A stretch of 64,000 nucleotides of DNA from Macrotrachela quadricornifera (GCA_022393335.1 JAJEKB010021311.1:957608-1021607); one strand, 5' to 3'; positions 36,501 to 50,382 are shown, numbered from the stretch's first letter. Numbers and translations are program-made. The notes: generated by a model from the letters alone, not told the origin.

Positions 36501-37919
36501 GCTCTTCATGGATTAGAAAAATATGATGAAGCTCTTGATTTCTATCAACGTTCATTAACAATTGGACAAAAATATCAACCATCCTTTTATGAATCAATTG
36601 CTAACAGTCTTACTGATATTGTTAAATTTTTATATAAACAAGAAAAATATGAAGAAGCATTTGATTTTCAACAGCGAGCATTAAATATTCAACAAACTTA
36701 TAATCCCTCCAATTATATGAATATTATTCAATGTTTCATTTATATGGGCAATATTCGAGATGTTCAAATAAGATACGATGAATCAATCGATTTCTATCAA
36801 CAAGCATTAACAATGTATGAGAAATATGATTCATCTAATCATAAAAATGTTGTTTTAATTCTTAAATATATAAGTGATAGTTTAATTAAACAAGAAAAAT
36901 ATGATGAAGCAATCATTTATCAAGAGCGAGTATTGACTATTCAAAAAGAAAACTATCCTTCTTGCCATCCTGAAATTGCAGAAAGTATTAAACTCATTGG
37001 ATTCATTCGATTTAAACAACAAAAGTACGATGAAGCTCTTGATCTATATCAACAAGCAATGAAAATATACGAACAATATGATTTATCCGATCATGAAAAT
37101 ATTACTTCTTGTATTGAATCCATAGGTAATATTTTGATTCAACAAGAAAAATACGATGAAATTCTCGATTTCATACAAAAAACTTTGCAAATTTTTGAAG
37201 AACATTCTCCTATTAATTTTACAACATTTTCTAGTTGTCTAAACACCATTGGAAACGTGTTAATTAATCAAGAAAAATATGATAAAACTCTTGATTATTA
37301 TCAACAAATACATTTGATTATAGAGAAATATTATCCATCTGTTCATATAAATATTGGTATGCATCTTAAAGAAATAGGTGTTATTCTTTTTCACTCAGGA
37401 AAGTATGATGAAGCATTGAAATTTTTTGAGCAATCAATAACTGTATTTAATAGTTATCATCCTATTGACAATATTCAAGTTTCGAATTGCTTATATTGGA
37501 TGGCAACTATTTGGAATCGTAAACAAATTTATGATCGTGCTATCGAAAATTTTGAAAAATGTTTAAGAATTAGAGAAGTCAATACCTTTCCAGAAGAATT
37601 GATGCTTCCGGATATTCTTTTATATTTGAGTGAAATACATAAAATTCAAACACAATATGAAATCTGTCTTGCATATGAATTAAATTGTTTTTCAATACGT
37701 GAGAAAATTTTACCACCAGATCATCTTGGTATTGGTCAAAGTTTAGTTAATATAGGTGAATGTTATTATCATCTTAATCGACTCAATCTAGCACTTGATT
37801 ATTATAAACGAGCATTAATTATCTATGAAGAATGCTTAGCTGATTGGCATCCAGATCGATGGGATTTAGAGTTGAGAATTGAGGAAGTTTCTCAAAAAAT
37901 TGAACTGCTCAATATTTAA
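33589..37919 (+). pseudogene. ADP-ribosyltransferase-like protein with ~24 TPRs, one frameshift
   Basis: Two overlapping frames form one gene: 33589-34419 (276 codons) and one continuing to the TAA at 37917-37919. The frame changes by one base at a run of five A (34368-34372), directly after the YRSMN motif. Downstream of it the second frame, still open upstream of its ATG at 34416, carries the expected GKLIS and FLTAN. The N-terminus is the same receiver-like region as in the broken copy at 24636. The ART motifs are weakened: arginine is kept in YRSMN, the serine motif reads FLTAN where the other copy has FLSAS, and the ExE position reads SID. About 24 TPRs of 42 residues follow (pattern G.IL..QEKYDEALDFYQQAL.I....Y), typical of kinesin-light-chain-type repeats that bind proteins. 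No introns; codons are very AT-rich. It may be a scaffold with little enzymatic activity. The frameshift could be real or a homopolymer sequencing error. Confidence 0.75.
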
Positions 37920-38894
37920 ATATATTTCTCATTTGACATAACATGTCCTGATGATAATCCATCGAAAACATATGAGTTTTTTGTTATTTTTTTATATTTT
38001 ATTCAAAAAAATAAATACATCACTGTTATGTCATTTGTATTAATAATATTTGAATCAGAGACCGAAACAGGCCAGGGTAGAGTTTAGTTAAATCCTTGGA
38101 ATTTCTTCGAGTCAGAATTCTGTTAAAAATATATGTGAATTTATAAACTGATTCATGAAAATCGACATGTACAGCACACAGAACTTTATCTTCGACCAAA
38201 TTCAGATCTGTTTAAGATAAAGAACCAACAGCAGTAACAGTTTAACATTAGATCAATAAACTATGTTATAAATATATTTTTTCTGATGGACTCAATTTAA
38301 AAATTTTCCTCCTGCATAATAAGCAATATCCGTTGAGGTAATGTTATGTTTCCTTTTTGTTTTTTCATAGTTATATCTATTCAAACTCTTTTGATATAAT
38401 TCAGTGCATTTTTGTCTATTCTATGTCTGTCCATTTATCTACCCATCCAAATATCAACGTTCCTTTAATATTCTTCTGTCCATTCGTTTCATATAATATC
38501 ATTATAAATATCTTCTCTCATGACATCGCCTTTATTCGTCGATGATACCATCCATTGAAAAATCTGTTCCGTTCTAGTCTCTGGTTTTGAATAGATAAAA
38601 ACAGTTAAATAAATGGAATATTTAATGATATGACACTATTTCTTTCAAGGATTCATATGCCATACATGAAGCATGAAATTAATTGATTAATTTGACGACA
38701 AACCAAAAAAAATACAGCTTTTCAAACGTTTCAAAAGTAAACTGACATGTTGTTAATTGAAAAAATGTTATGATGACGTGATCTGAAACCAAATTTATTC
38801 ATCTCGTTTGAACTAAATCTTGTATTTATTCCGATTATTATTAATACTGAATGTTTATCTAGCTATGGTGAATCAGAGATGTAATTAGTGTATA
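37920..38894. other. 3' flank of the ART-TPR gene
   Basis: AATAAA at 38010-38015, 91 bases past the stop codon, is a plausible polyadenylation signal. Nothing else recognised up to the Helitron end. Confidence 0.55.
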
Positions 38895-41800
38895 CTAGCG
38901 AAAGTACCCGCTGCTGATCCCGATAATATAATAGCATAAACTTGGCGCATAAGCACACGATGCCCTCAATATGCTATATATGTAGTGAAACTTTAATATC
39001 TTCAAGTTAGCTCAGATTTTTATCGTTTCGACTTTGGTACTTGATATTTGAAACCTGTTATAGATATTTTTTCGTATTCTTTGTTTATGAGCTTCTTTCA
39101 ATTTAAAAAATAGTGAAATAGTATTCTTTATTGTAAAACTGTTTGGTACACAACATTTTTCGTTTTTCCATCAGGGGCAAACACATAAATTTTTTCCAGT
39201 TCCTACTCTTGAACATGCCACGTAAAGTTGATTATGAGAAAAGGAAGGAGTTTCTAAATTCACACTAGCAACTTTAAGTGATTGCTCTTGGAACTTATTG
39301 ATTGACATCGCGAAGGCAAGACGCATTGGAAACTGAAGTCGCTTGAACTCAAATGGCATATTAGAAGGAAGGAGAGGGATGCGCGGTATGAATACATCCT
39401 CACCTTTCGCACAACCTGTCATGATCATTGCTTCAATTACATGAGACATTAGAGTTTTGACACATAATCTTGTACCATTGCACAATCTTGATGCATCCAG
39501 ATTTCTTAAAAGCATAATAGAGGATTTAATTTTCAGACGCAAGTTGTGTGATGGCATTTCAGAAGGTTCAAGTGAATTAAGAAATTCAGTTGGATACTGC
39601 ACTGCCGCGTTGACATCCGTAACTGTATCAACTGACTGATATAATGTCGTTTCCCAAGGAAGTTGTTCCTGAATTTGTAGATTGATGGCATTCACGTTCA
39701 CATAACTTTTTATGATCTTTGAAATGAGTTTGGATGTTCGGAAACACACTACTCTTGAGTTCTTCAACCGATCCTACAACGTTACAAAAGCTGTCAGAAA
39801 TACTAATGAGTCCATTAGCTGGATCAACTGGTATTTTGCCATTTCTGATCGCAAGTAATTGCTTAGCAAACTCACCGCAGATACGTCATCTTGTAAATGA
39901 ACTCCCATGTCAGTACTGAGTGTTAATGATTTAACATGTCTCCAGAGATATGGAGATTTCAAGCAAGCTTTAAGCTCATCAGTCATTGTACCCTTTTGAA
40001 TAATGGGCAATGTTTGCCTAAAATCCCCGCCAAGGAGTACAACTACTCCACCCATATTTTTTCCATTGCCACGAAGATCTTGCAGAGTATTCTTTAAGGC
40101 TTCTAATGCATACCTGTGAATCATTGTATACTCGTCCCATACAATAAGTTCACATATTTCTAGAATTTTTGCTTCGTCAGTTCCTTTGCGAATACTACAA
40201 CGATGATTTTCATCATGCGTAAACGCGAAAGCCAACTTTAATGTTGAGTGAGCAGTACGACCACCTTGGAGCAGTGTAGTAGCAATACCCGAAGAAGCGA
40301 TTAAAAGCGCAATTTTTGACTCTTTGCGAATTTTAACCAAGAGTAAATTATTGACAAAAGTCTTCCCTGTTCCACCTGATGCATCAAGGAATATTATTCC
40401 GCCAGCTTTCTTCCCGATCTGATCCAAAATAGCGTTATATGCAGCTCTTTGATCTGGCACCAACAATGGTTCATTTACTGCTACATAGGCATCCAACTCT
40501 TTCACATCATAACTCGTTTCTCTGAGCATTTCGTTGAGGAGTCGGAAGGTGAAATTTCTCAAGATTTTTGTCAGCCATCTGTAGAGTTTTGTTTCGAGAA
40601 TAATTAGCACTGGATTGAACATATCGGGTGTGTAATCTAAATTCCTTCCAGGGTTTTGTCTGTGCGCTTCTCTAAGAATGTCTTCGGTTAAACTTTCTTT
40701 GTACGACTACCACAATTGTTTTGGATTGGACGGTCCACACGTGGCTAATATGAGTGCAAATAGATTTCTCAATCTTGCTGGTGATTGAGCTGCAGCTGCT
40801 TCAGACATCGTGGCATCCCATTGCTGGTCATCTTCCAGTAATCCATGTAATTGACATGCTTCACGAAAAGTCGCACAGATCCGACCATTTACAGTCTGCA
40901 GAGCTTCAAATGAAGTAGGACCTCTGACCGTATGAAGTAAGAGTCGTAGAAGAAAACATTCGAAGTTAATGGGGTTGTACAGTATAGACACGACCCCAGA
41001 GCGTCCGTTTCTCTTACATTTGGATAACCAACCACAGCAGTTCCTTGAACACGCCGCTTAAAAACTTTTCTAGATGCATCCCATGTGTAATATTTTGAAA
41101 CATCACAGTACAGCAGTGTTTTGATGAAATCATCTTTCTGACAGAGTAAGAAAAATGCTGTCAATGTTGTCCTTGGCGGTTCATTAACTCTCATGGACAT
41201 TATTTTCTGTAAAACAGACGCGTTGACCATTTTCTAATTGTACGGCCAAATGAACTACCGTTGGATATCGTTCATGAATCGGAAAATCCAGAATTCGCCA
41301 GACTGCCTCATTGCTACTTATGTATCTCCCCAACTGATATTGCTTAATTTCATCAACTGCTGTCCCATCCCTTTCCAAACTAAACACTGCTTGGTCACTA
41401 CTCTTGTTAACATATTTGCAAATGTATTTGATTGATTTCACTGAATTGCAATATTCCACATTAATATGAGCTTGAAAGAGCTGATTGAGCAATGGGCGAT
41501 ATGGCAAAACCCATATATTGCCTATTTCAATTTCTTGAATAGAATTGCCAATTCTCATTTTGACTTTAGCTTTGATACCACCATCTTCTGGACTTCTCCT
41601 TCTGTATAATGGACACCCATTATCACCGGTTTCTGTATCCTTCAAGAGTTGTCTTGGATATCTTTTTGTACACTTGTTATTTTCCAAACAGGGAGAATGC
41701 AGGTTGATAGCACCACACAGACCGTGAATCATGTTTTTAATGATTATTTCAAACAGACGGAGATCTGGTTAAGGATCAGGTAGCTCTGTACTGATGACAC

Positions 41801-43171
41801 TATCTATTTGATCCGGTTTAATCTTGTCCTTTAGCCATATCAAAATATGCGTGTGTGGTAGCCCTCTCTTTTGCCATTCAATAGAATATATCCGGCATCT
41901 TGCTGACCCGAATACATGGCTATCGGTAATAATGTTGATCAGTTTTATTAGCTTTTGTCTGAACACTCTTGCTAACAAACCATGACGATTCGATGGAGCT
42001 TGACCAAACAACAGCTCTTGGTGGATTTCTTCTCACTTAGGACTGCAGGTGAATGTCACGAAGAGATCGGGTCTTCCATAGTTTCTCACGTAGGTCATAG
42101 CATCCTATGTATACTCGTGCATGTGACGTGGGCTTCCGGTGAAAGTGGATGGTAAAATCACTAATTAAACAAGATTGCTCGCATTTCCATCATTGACTAT
42201 CGCATCCCTAAGGTGAATGTATTCATCCACTCTAAGTGTTCTCTGATTATGACGCAGAAAAGATAATTGTTCATTTTTAAGCTTAGCGTATATGTTCACC
42301 ACAAACTGATGAAAAAGTTGTCGACAGAGTAAGATATGATTGACAGTTTCAGATCGCGTCATAATTCTGTGAGCATAGAAGTTCGTAGGCGATACTTTCT
42401 TATGTTTGATAGCCAATCCTGTTGTGGGATCAGTCTGTGCGATGAAGAAATGATAACCATCTTCTTCTTTCCAAAATATGAGAGTATTGCAAGACGTCAT
42501 AAGATCTGTGTGTCTCAGACACACTCTGTAACTGACCGTTTTGCTTCTCCAAGACAACATCTCGTTTGTCAAATTCGTTGCCAACTATAACGACCGCCAC
42601 TTCATTTGTTACCCGCTCATTGAAGCGTCGTCTATGCTCTCCAGCTGACAAAGAAATCACATCATATTCATTCAAGATATATACGACATATTATCTAATT
42701 ATATCATTCAAATACATTCTTTCTTATTATCAATGCGTCATTGTCGTGAGTCCTGAAAAAGAACAAACACGTTGTTTCTGTGAGTCACAGAAAACAAATG
42801 CATGCATCATCGTTATGAACCAAACAAAAACTCCCATACATTTTTTTCTTATAATCTATGACTTAGGTGAAATTACATCCAAGCCTCCCCCTCTCTCCAC
42901 ACACACACCCACTCTCAGATCACCATCCCAACCGTTCGTCGTCCTTCCCTAGAACCTAGGGAAGCATCGTGGAAACTTTGGAGATTTTTACCTGTCACAA
43001 GTGTAACTGGGTGAAATTTCACTCACATCCACACCTAGACACACACTGATGACCATGCCGATCTTCCTTAGGACCTAGAGAAGCATCGTGGAAAGTTTGG
43101 TGATTATCGTTTTTACAGGGACTGAACGCATTGCAAATAGACAGGCAAACATTCTTCTTTATATATATAAA
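38895..43171 (-). mobile_element. Helitron with decayed Rep/helicase gene, 4277 bp
   Basis: On the minus strand the 5' end is at 43171 (TTTATATATATAAAGAAGAA, close to the TCTATATATATAAAGA terminus of the copies at 58152 and 58571). The 3' end is ...AGCGGGTACTTTCGCTAG at 38895, followed by T. Between them lie pieces of a Rep-helicase protein. The 5' TC reads TT and the left arm of the 3' hairpin is altered, in line with decay. About 500 bases at the 5' side (42680-43150) are non-coding. Helitrons move by rolling-circle replication. This copy is not autonomous now. Confidence 0.8.
39171..42675 (-). pseudogene. Helitron Rep/PIF1-like helicase, broken
   Basis: Minus-strand pieces in order: 42675-42430 and 42584-42165 (Helitron N-terminal region, GEHRRRF...VIVGNEF, ETHRSYDVLQY), 42011-41769 (HUH nuclease: WQKRGLPHTHILIWL), 41732-41184, 41230-40889, 40991-40707, 40622-39774 (helicase with Walker A SGGTGKTF, Walker B WDEYTM and GGDFRQTLPI) and 39767-39171 (C-terminal helicase motif INKFQEQ, QLYVACSRV). 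At least six frame changes or stops separate the pieces, and the N-terminal ~200 residues usual for the family are missing. Rep would nick and rejoin the transposon end and the helicase would unwind it. This copy cannot make a complete protein. Confidence 0.85.
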
Positions 43172-43450
43172 CTAGCGATAGCACCCGGCGTTGCTCGGGA
43201 AATCTCCATATTGGAAACTTACCATGTCAGAAAACAACAGAAGATGTTTAGAATGCTTGTTTAAGACCTTTTCAATCATTATTATTACATGTTCCGCCGT
43301 GCATACACTTACACTCATTTTTAAATCGGATAATTCAGCAAATAGTGTGGGAATGTGACTGTCTTTCGCTTAACTCATGTGTATTGCCATACTTTATACC
43401 AATACCCAGTGCAAAAAAAGTGACACTAACAAGGGAGCGTTATTGAGTGT
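43172..43450 (-). mobile_element. 3' part of a second Helitron, directly abutting the first
   Basis: On the minus strand this ends in the hairpin CCCGAGCAACGCCGGG, then TGCTATCGCTAG with the last base at 43172. Its sequence matches 58850-59072 and 33000-33138. The similarity fades near 43440-43450, and I cannot find its 5' TC end, so the upstream boundary is open. Its CTAG is followed with no spacer by the 5' end of the Rep-bearing Helitron. Confidence 0.75.
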
Positions 43451-43689
43451 ACCCACGCAAAGCGAGATTTGAATCATTGTATCTTGTAGAGTTACCCATG
43501 AATATCTCGGATATGAATATCTTAGCTGCTCTTTTCCAGATCTGGGAGAAAAACAGACGTAACTTTTTCAGTTTTACACCAGTGCTTCTAACAACGAGTA
43601 TCGACAACCCCCTAAATTCGATCACGTAATACCTGAATTGGGAAAAATCATTTAGGACCGTTTCATACACTAATTGTCCCTCCTCTTTT

Positions 43690-44460
43690 AGTAAAAAAAA
43701 GCAATTTGAAGTAACGAAGATACTATATTTGTATTCAATACGTGTATCAAACGGTTACTACTAGTTTCCAGTGTGATGCCAATAATTTGAGTTGATCTAA
43801 ACTGAGTCACTTGGAAATTTCGGGAATGAGTTTGCATGAGCCTAGTATCTCGTGGTAATATGTTCAAGGTCATAGCTCAATGCTGAGTCAAGATAGAACC
43901 AACAGAAGAGTTCACTATGATATAGCTTGCCAACTGATAGGATTTTATTATTAAGGGATGAGATTTTGACTACATACACTAGGCTTATGGAGTCGTATTT
44001 AACACTTGGAAAACCACAAATAAATTGCAAAACTATGAAATAATAAACAAAAATTTTCTTGAATGTGTTGCAGTAAATGGATCAGAAGTACGACGCTAAG
44101 AAAACTTTTGTTTATTATTTTATAGTTTTACAATTTATTCGTGGTTTTCTTAGTGCTAACTACAGTTTCATATGCCTGATGTATGTAGGCAAAAAGTCAT
44201 CCCTAAATAAGATCTTACTAATTGATAAGCTGTATGATGCGCTGCTCTTCTGATAGTTTCGTCTGAATTTACAATAAGCTATAATCTAGAAAAGTGTACC
44301 GCGAACTTCTAGATTGATGAGAATTCTTGGGTGAAACTTTCAAGTGACTCGCTCAAGGGCAAGCTGAGTTATTGATCTCAGACTAGAAATGAGAGTTTAG
44401 CAAACATTCACTTTAGAGATATCATATGTCCATTAATGCAAAGTATTCTTTACCAAATTT
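43690..44460. repeat. Long imperfect palindrome, arms ~365 bp, similarity falling outward
   Basis: The centre lies near 44079 with a spacer of about 37 bases. The inner arms (43998-44060 and 44098-44161) are nearly the same: AACCACAAATAAATTG pairs with CAATTTATTCGTGGTT, and AATAATAAACAAAA with TTTTGTTTATTATT. Farther out the pairing can be followed through GAGTCACTTGG near 43803 versus CAAGTGACTC near 44341, but with lower identity. No coding frame crosses it. It may be an old fold-back element or inverted duplication. Confidence 0.65.
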
Positions 44461-45680
44461 TGTAACGTAGAAACTTTTGACATTGAGTTTTCAACTGAGG
44501 GTTTGTGGAAAGTTAAACGTCTAAAAATGTTTCAAATACGATCTTCACAAGTTGATGATAGTGTTGAGCTAAAACTCTAGTATACTTCAAGTAGTCGACA
44601 TCGGGTTGGTGCTTTCAAACAAAATTCATTGAATTCTATTTATGGTGAAAACAAGAGCTCAAATACTCAAAATTTAAATAGTTTTCATCTCATAGCGGTA
44701 CTTTTTGTAGCGACTGTTTTAGATAGCAAATTAATGTGTTTTCATAATATGAATGAAATTATCTTAAATCAAAGACTATAGCTTCACCCATAACTGGGAT
44801 CATTCTGTATTTTGATGCACAAAATCATAAAGAAAAAATAATCAGTAAAGATGAATATTTTTCTGTATTTCCATTGTTGCAAAATCATCCTTCTCTCATG
44901 ATTTATACCACTATTTTTTACTGTCATGATAGCGATATAAAATACTCAAGAAATGATTCCTATAGTACATATGTGAAACGCGAATATCCTCAACGATAAT
45001 TTCGTTATATTCCCATATTTTCATTTATCCAAAACATTCTACATTTTACTATGATAAACAATAACATAGAAAATGAAAAAGCGTCTGAATACAGATTGAT
45101 TCGTTTATCCCTCGGACACTAATAGCAATGTACGAATGCTCTATGCATCAAAACAGCATAACAAAACAGATTCATCATAACTCTTGATGCTGATTCATAT
45201 ATTTCACACAAGACACATACAACAATAGACAACCAATATCAGACACACCACATTCCAAACAAACAAAATCACCCAAAACCGGTGCATTTCCGATATGTTT
45301 CTCAACTCTCGCATTTCATCAACCGCAATATTTAATGGTTACGTGATAACAATATGCAACATATCATTCGATTTCTCCATTATATGGTATACCATAAACA
45401 AAAACTTCTCTGTCAGCTCTAACGTAGAATATCCCAGGTAACCGAACAATCATGACGACTAAATCATTCCTTTACTTCACGCTAACATACTAAGGACACA
45501 GCACTTAAGTAAAACAGGTTCATAAAGACTGTTGAACGCTAGTTATCAGCGTTCATTTAAAAAAAATGACAAGGTATTTATTTTGCTACTTAACCCTTCT
45601 AAAATTGCAACGACCTGAAATCCGAATTATTTACATAACTAAACATTTCTGAAACATGATGGCTATTCCATATTAATCCG
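44461..45680. other. Intergenic stretch, nothing recognised
   Basis: No gene, RNA or clear repeat seen. Confidence 0.55.
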
Positions 45681-47175
45681 ATTTATTTTCATATGAATGA
45701 TGATGATATCAATTGAGAATATTTGTCATCATCATTCTATTTAAAAATCTTCAAACTATCATATCGAAATCCCATTCATTTTCATATGAATGATGATAAT
45801 ATCGATTGAGAATAATTATCAGAATCATTGTGTTTAAAAATCTTCAAATTATTTTATCAATATTCCATCCATTTTCATATGAATGATGGTGATATCAATT
45901 GAGAATAATTCTCATAATCATTCTATTCAAAAATCTTCGAATTATTCTATCAAAATCTCATTCATTTTTTGTATGAATGATAATGATATTGATTGAGAAT
46001 AATGGTCAGCATCATTCTATTCAAAAATCTCCTAATTATTTTATCAAAAATCCATTCACTTTCATATAAATGATGGTGATATCAATTGAGATTAATGGTC
46101 ATCATCATTGTATTCAAAAATCTTCGAATTATTTTATCAAAATCCAATTCGTTTTCATATGAATGATGATAATATTAATTGAGAATAATTATCAGAATCA
46201 TTCTGTTTAAAAATCTTCAAATTATTTCATCAAAAACTACTTCATTTTCATATGAATGATGATGATATTAATTGAGAATAATTCTGAAGATCATTCTACT
46301 CAAAAACCTTCGAATTATTTTATCAAAATGCAATTTATTTTCATGTGAATGACGATGATATTGATTGAGAATAATCGTCATCATCATTCTATTCAAAAAT
46401 CTTTAAACTATTCTATCAAAATCTCATTCTTTTTCATATAAATGATAATGATATTGATTGAGAATAATGGTCAGCAAGATAGTTCTATGCAAAAATCTTC
46501 AAATTATTTTATCAAAATCTCATTGATGTTCATATGAATGATGATGATATTAATTGAGAATGATGTCTAGCATTATTTTATTCAAAAACTGCAAATTATT
46601 TTATCAAAACTCCATTCAGTTTCATATGATTGATGACGATATTAATTGAGAATAATTGTCACCATCATTCTATCCAAAAATCTTCAAATTATTTTATCAA
46701 AATCCCATCCATTTTCATATGAATGATGATGATATTAATTGAGAATAGTTATCACCATTATTCTATCCAAAAATCTGCAAATTATTTTATCAAAAACCCA
46801 TTCATTTTCGTATGAATGATGATGATATTAATTGAGAATAGTTGTCACCATCATTCTGTTGAAAAATCTTCAAATTATTTCATCAAAATTCAATTTATTT
46901 TCATATGAATGATGATAATATTGCTTGAGAATAGTTGTCACCATCATTCTATTTAAAAATCTTCAAATTATTCTATCAAAATCCCATCCAATTTCATATG
47001 AATAATGATGATATTAATTGAGAATAATTCTCATAATCATTCTATTCAAAAATCTTCAAATTATTTTATCAAAATCCCATTCATTTTCATGTGAATAGCG
47101 ATGATATTAATTGAGAATAGTTGTCAACATCATTCTAGTCGTAAATCTTCAAATTATTTTATCAAATTCAATCCA
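45681..47175. repeat. Second 93-bp tandem satellite, about 16 units
   Basis: The block TTTTCATATGAATGATGATG recurs with the ATATGAATGA part starting at 45691, 45784, 45877, 45971, 46064 and 46157, i.e. every 93 bases with one exception of 94, and continues to about 47175. Each unit also has ATTGAGAATAATTGTCA, CATCATTCTATTCAAAAATC and AATTATTTTATCAAAATC. The unit sequence is unrelated to that of the array at 4890-6365, although the period and array length are the same. Confidence 0.9.
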
Positions 47176-50100
47176 TTTTTATATAAACGAGAATGACTGC
47201 GTTGTTGAATGTGGTTATCACTTTTGTATGCGAAAGTGATGAGATTTAATTAGATAAAGTCGATGCTTTCGAAGTGAAGCTATGCGCTGCAAAATGTGAA
47301 TACAATTAATATTCATCGGTTTTTGCGTTTGGGTTTCGGTCTGTATTGATATCGGATTCGTAATCGTCTAGAAAAAGAGATTATATGTGATAGTTCCAGA
47401 TAGTAAGATGGAAATGCATGAATGTGTACCGATTCCTCAGAGAATGGTTGTCGATAGATAGACAATTTTGTCCAATAGGCTCTATGTTGGTTGAGGACGG
47501 CTGACATTATATTACTCTTTTAGTTGCAATGTGAAAATGAGAGTGTATCGGGTTCTTTGAGTCATGATTATTGATGACTTATTAGATTTGGAGAAACCGA
47601 TAGTAATTGTGGTTTCTTTGGAATATGTTCGGTACAGGATTTTATTTGAGTGATGATGTAAGATCCTGTTTTACATTCATGGTACTTAATATATTAATTT
47701 TTTTGTTTGTTATGCAAATAAAATAAGTGTGGGATTGAAACTGTATACTACATATAGGCAGAGGGTATGTATTATGAGCAATTTTAAATGAAGAAAAAAT
47801 GAATATGAGCGTTGCTTTTTGGTTGTGATAGAATGGAATTTAGTGTTTTTTTTAGGTTGCTTCATATTTTAAGTAAGATGTGACAGCGTCACTTGATGAA
47901 AAATAAATATTTATGATATGATGAAAGAAAAATAGAACAAGTCAGCACCTTATGTTCATTGCCAACATTAATAGGTGAATGTGATTGTTTTCAAAATTTA
48001 AAATACTTCATAGCTTCATGTAGAAAAGTTGACGTAATGAACTATATAACATGCATGAACGTTGGTTCTCTTTGTCTATCGAGTTGCTAAGACGTACTGG
48101 TTAGTTAGCTGTTATATTGTAAGGAGTGGCTCTTCTTTTTTCGTTGTTATGAAATAACTCTTTGTTCAGTTTTGAGTTTAGTTCAAACAGTCACGGTTAG
48201 AATGAACTTATATTATTGTCTTGTAATAAACTATTGGATGCCACGGTGATTTTTGTGTTTTTGATATGAATCGTTTCAGAGTCAACTGATTATTTCCACA
48301 TGAAAATAGATTCCCAATAACTGGAGAATATTCTTTTAGTTTAATCTGATTTATGATAGCTATAATATGGGACTGCCTCATTCAAAGTTGTTTCACTTAA
48401 TTACTTAAGTTTCTCATGTATACTGATCAAGCACATATTAGTCATAAAGGCTTTTTGTATATGCCAACCAAGCAATCAGTGTGTTATTCGATAGATGATT
48501 CGAAATACATAGTCGTTAGTGACTTGTCCAGAGTTATTCTATGTCTGATAGTGCCAAAATTCGAAGACAGTATCTGGTCAATATATGTTGAACAGTGTAA
48601 CCATTCATTCATAGCGCCTATTTTGATGCGAAAATATAATACAAGCACTGTATCTTAACGATGAATATAATCTGTACTGTGCAAAAAAAGCTATAGCTTT
48701 AACTGAAAAAAAAAGCTGAAATCTTATCTGATACAGCTCATATGTAAAGAGAAGAATTTCAATTAAAATTGTGGTCAATGACATTTCAGATTGAAAATTT
48801 CAATGACTAGCCATGTGCTACACAAGAATATTAGGAAATCCTAGCGAGATGTTTTTGTAGCATGTTTTTAGATGTACAATCTTCAGAAAAGACATAGCAA
48901 AGACATCTAGCATATAAAAAGCAAATATGTTATATCACTATCATGAAAGTAAAACATCAATAATCAACAACCAAATTATATCAAATTAAAATTAAAAATT
49001 TTCTATAAAATGATATCTGCAATTCTGAGAAAGTGCGATGGCGAAAAAATATGATGGGAAATATTTGACAGTAAGAAAAGAAATTAAAATTATTAATAGT
49101 GTAGTTCGGAGTCAAAAAAGCTTGTAGTACGCTCAAGATCTTTTCCATAAAAGCAGAAGAATAAAAGAATCCTTATTAAAACTCAGTGATACTCACTTTA
49201 TAATGGATTCAAAGTGTACTATAAACAAAAGCATAAATTAATCAAAAACTTAGACTTAACTGTTTTTACTCAGAAAAATTACATTCTAGTCATCTCTCCA
49301 TATTATCTATTAGAGGTAGTTGTTATGATATTCCATGGAAAAGCTCATCCTTTTGAATTACTCTTTAGATGTTCTGCTGAAGTGAATAACAGGTATTGAA
49401 TTGATCTTCTTGCTTACTATTCAAAATTCGCTAGTGTTTTGAGACGGCAAAAGCTTGGTAAAATTTCTAAGTGATGAGTAGATTTTATGTGGTACTATTG
49501 GAGGCTATTGGACTAAGTCTATCATAAAAATATTAGATAAAAATCGTTATCAAAACTTATATTGTCAGAAGAAACTAGTCTTCTAGGCGATATTTATCAT
49601 TGACGATACGAAAAACAATTACATATGTCAGTTTCTAATGATATATGGACCATTATTTATAATATAGTAGTTTCTTTAGTGGCTAGTAATACTATCTATA
49701 TCACTACTAAAAGTTTAAATTCTTAAGTGAAAAATTTATCAAACAAAGAAATATTATGGTGGTCTAGTTCCATCAATTTCTCATCATAGTCTTTTGAGTG
49801 ACATGTAAAATAATGTCATTATATTTAGTTCAAGGCGAAAGAAACGAAGTAAAGGCTAGTCAGCCATACTCATATTGGACTATTCCTAGCTACAGCAACT
49901 TAACAAAGATATTAATAAAGGCGATCAATCGAATATTTATTATCTACTCTCAAATAACATCTCAGGAGTGAGATGAAAGGGTAATTTTTTCATGAGGTGT
50001 TTCAACAAGCACTTAGAATATATAGTATCGAAAGATGGATAGAATGTCGTTTTTTTGAATAGATATAGCGAGGTACGAGAACTTTTCGACTATCTGACAT

Positions 50101-50382
50101 ACTGTAGACAAACAGTTACAGGATAGTATGTACGTGATCTCTGACATGATTGAAATGAACATTTCCCTATGATCAGCAGGATTGGATTTCAGAAAAGGCA
50201 ATTTTCGACTAAAATCATAGCGTTTGGTAGGTCGATACTTTAATTCTCATTAAACATACCACTTTAGTATTTTTGATACTCTAATTAGTTAAATAATGTT
50301 CTACACTTCGAATGATTTGACTGAATACAACTGACATATATTCAAAGATATAATTTGATTATGTATTACATAAGAAGGATGC
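47176..50382. other. Long intergenic stretch, nothing recognised
   Basis: Frames at 47507-47313, 48416-48658, 49214-49399 and 50201-50013 have no family likeness. A short last exon of the WWE-ART gene may lie near 50330-50280, but I could not choose between two AG acceptors. Confidence 0.5.

Noticed and set aside
42566..42952. 128-codon plus-strand frame
   Set aside because: Antisense to the Helitron Rep N-terminal region and its low-complexity 5' part; no family likeness.
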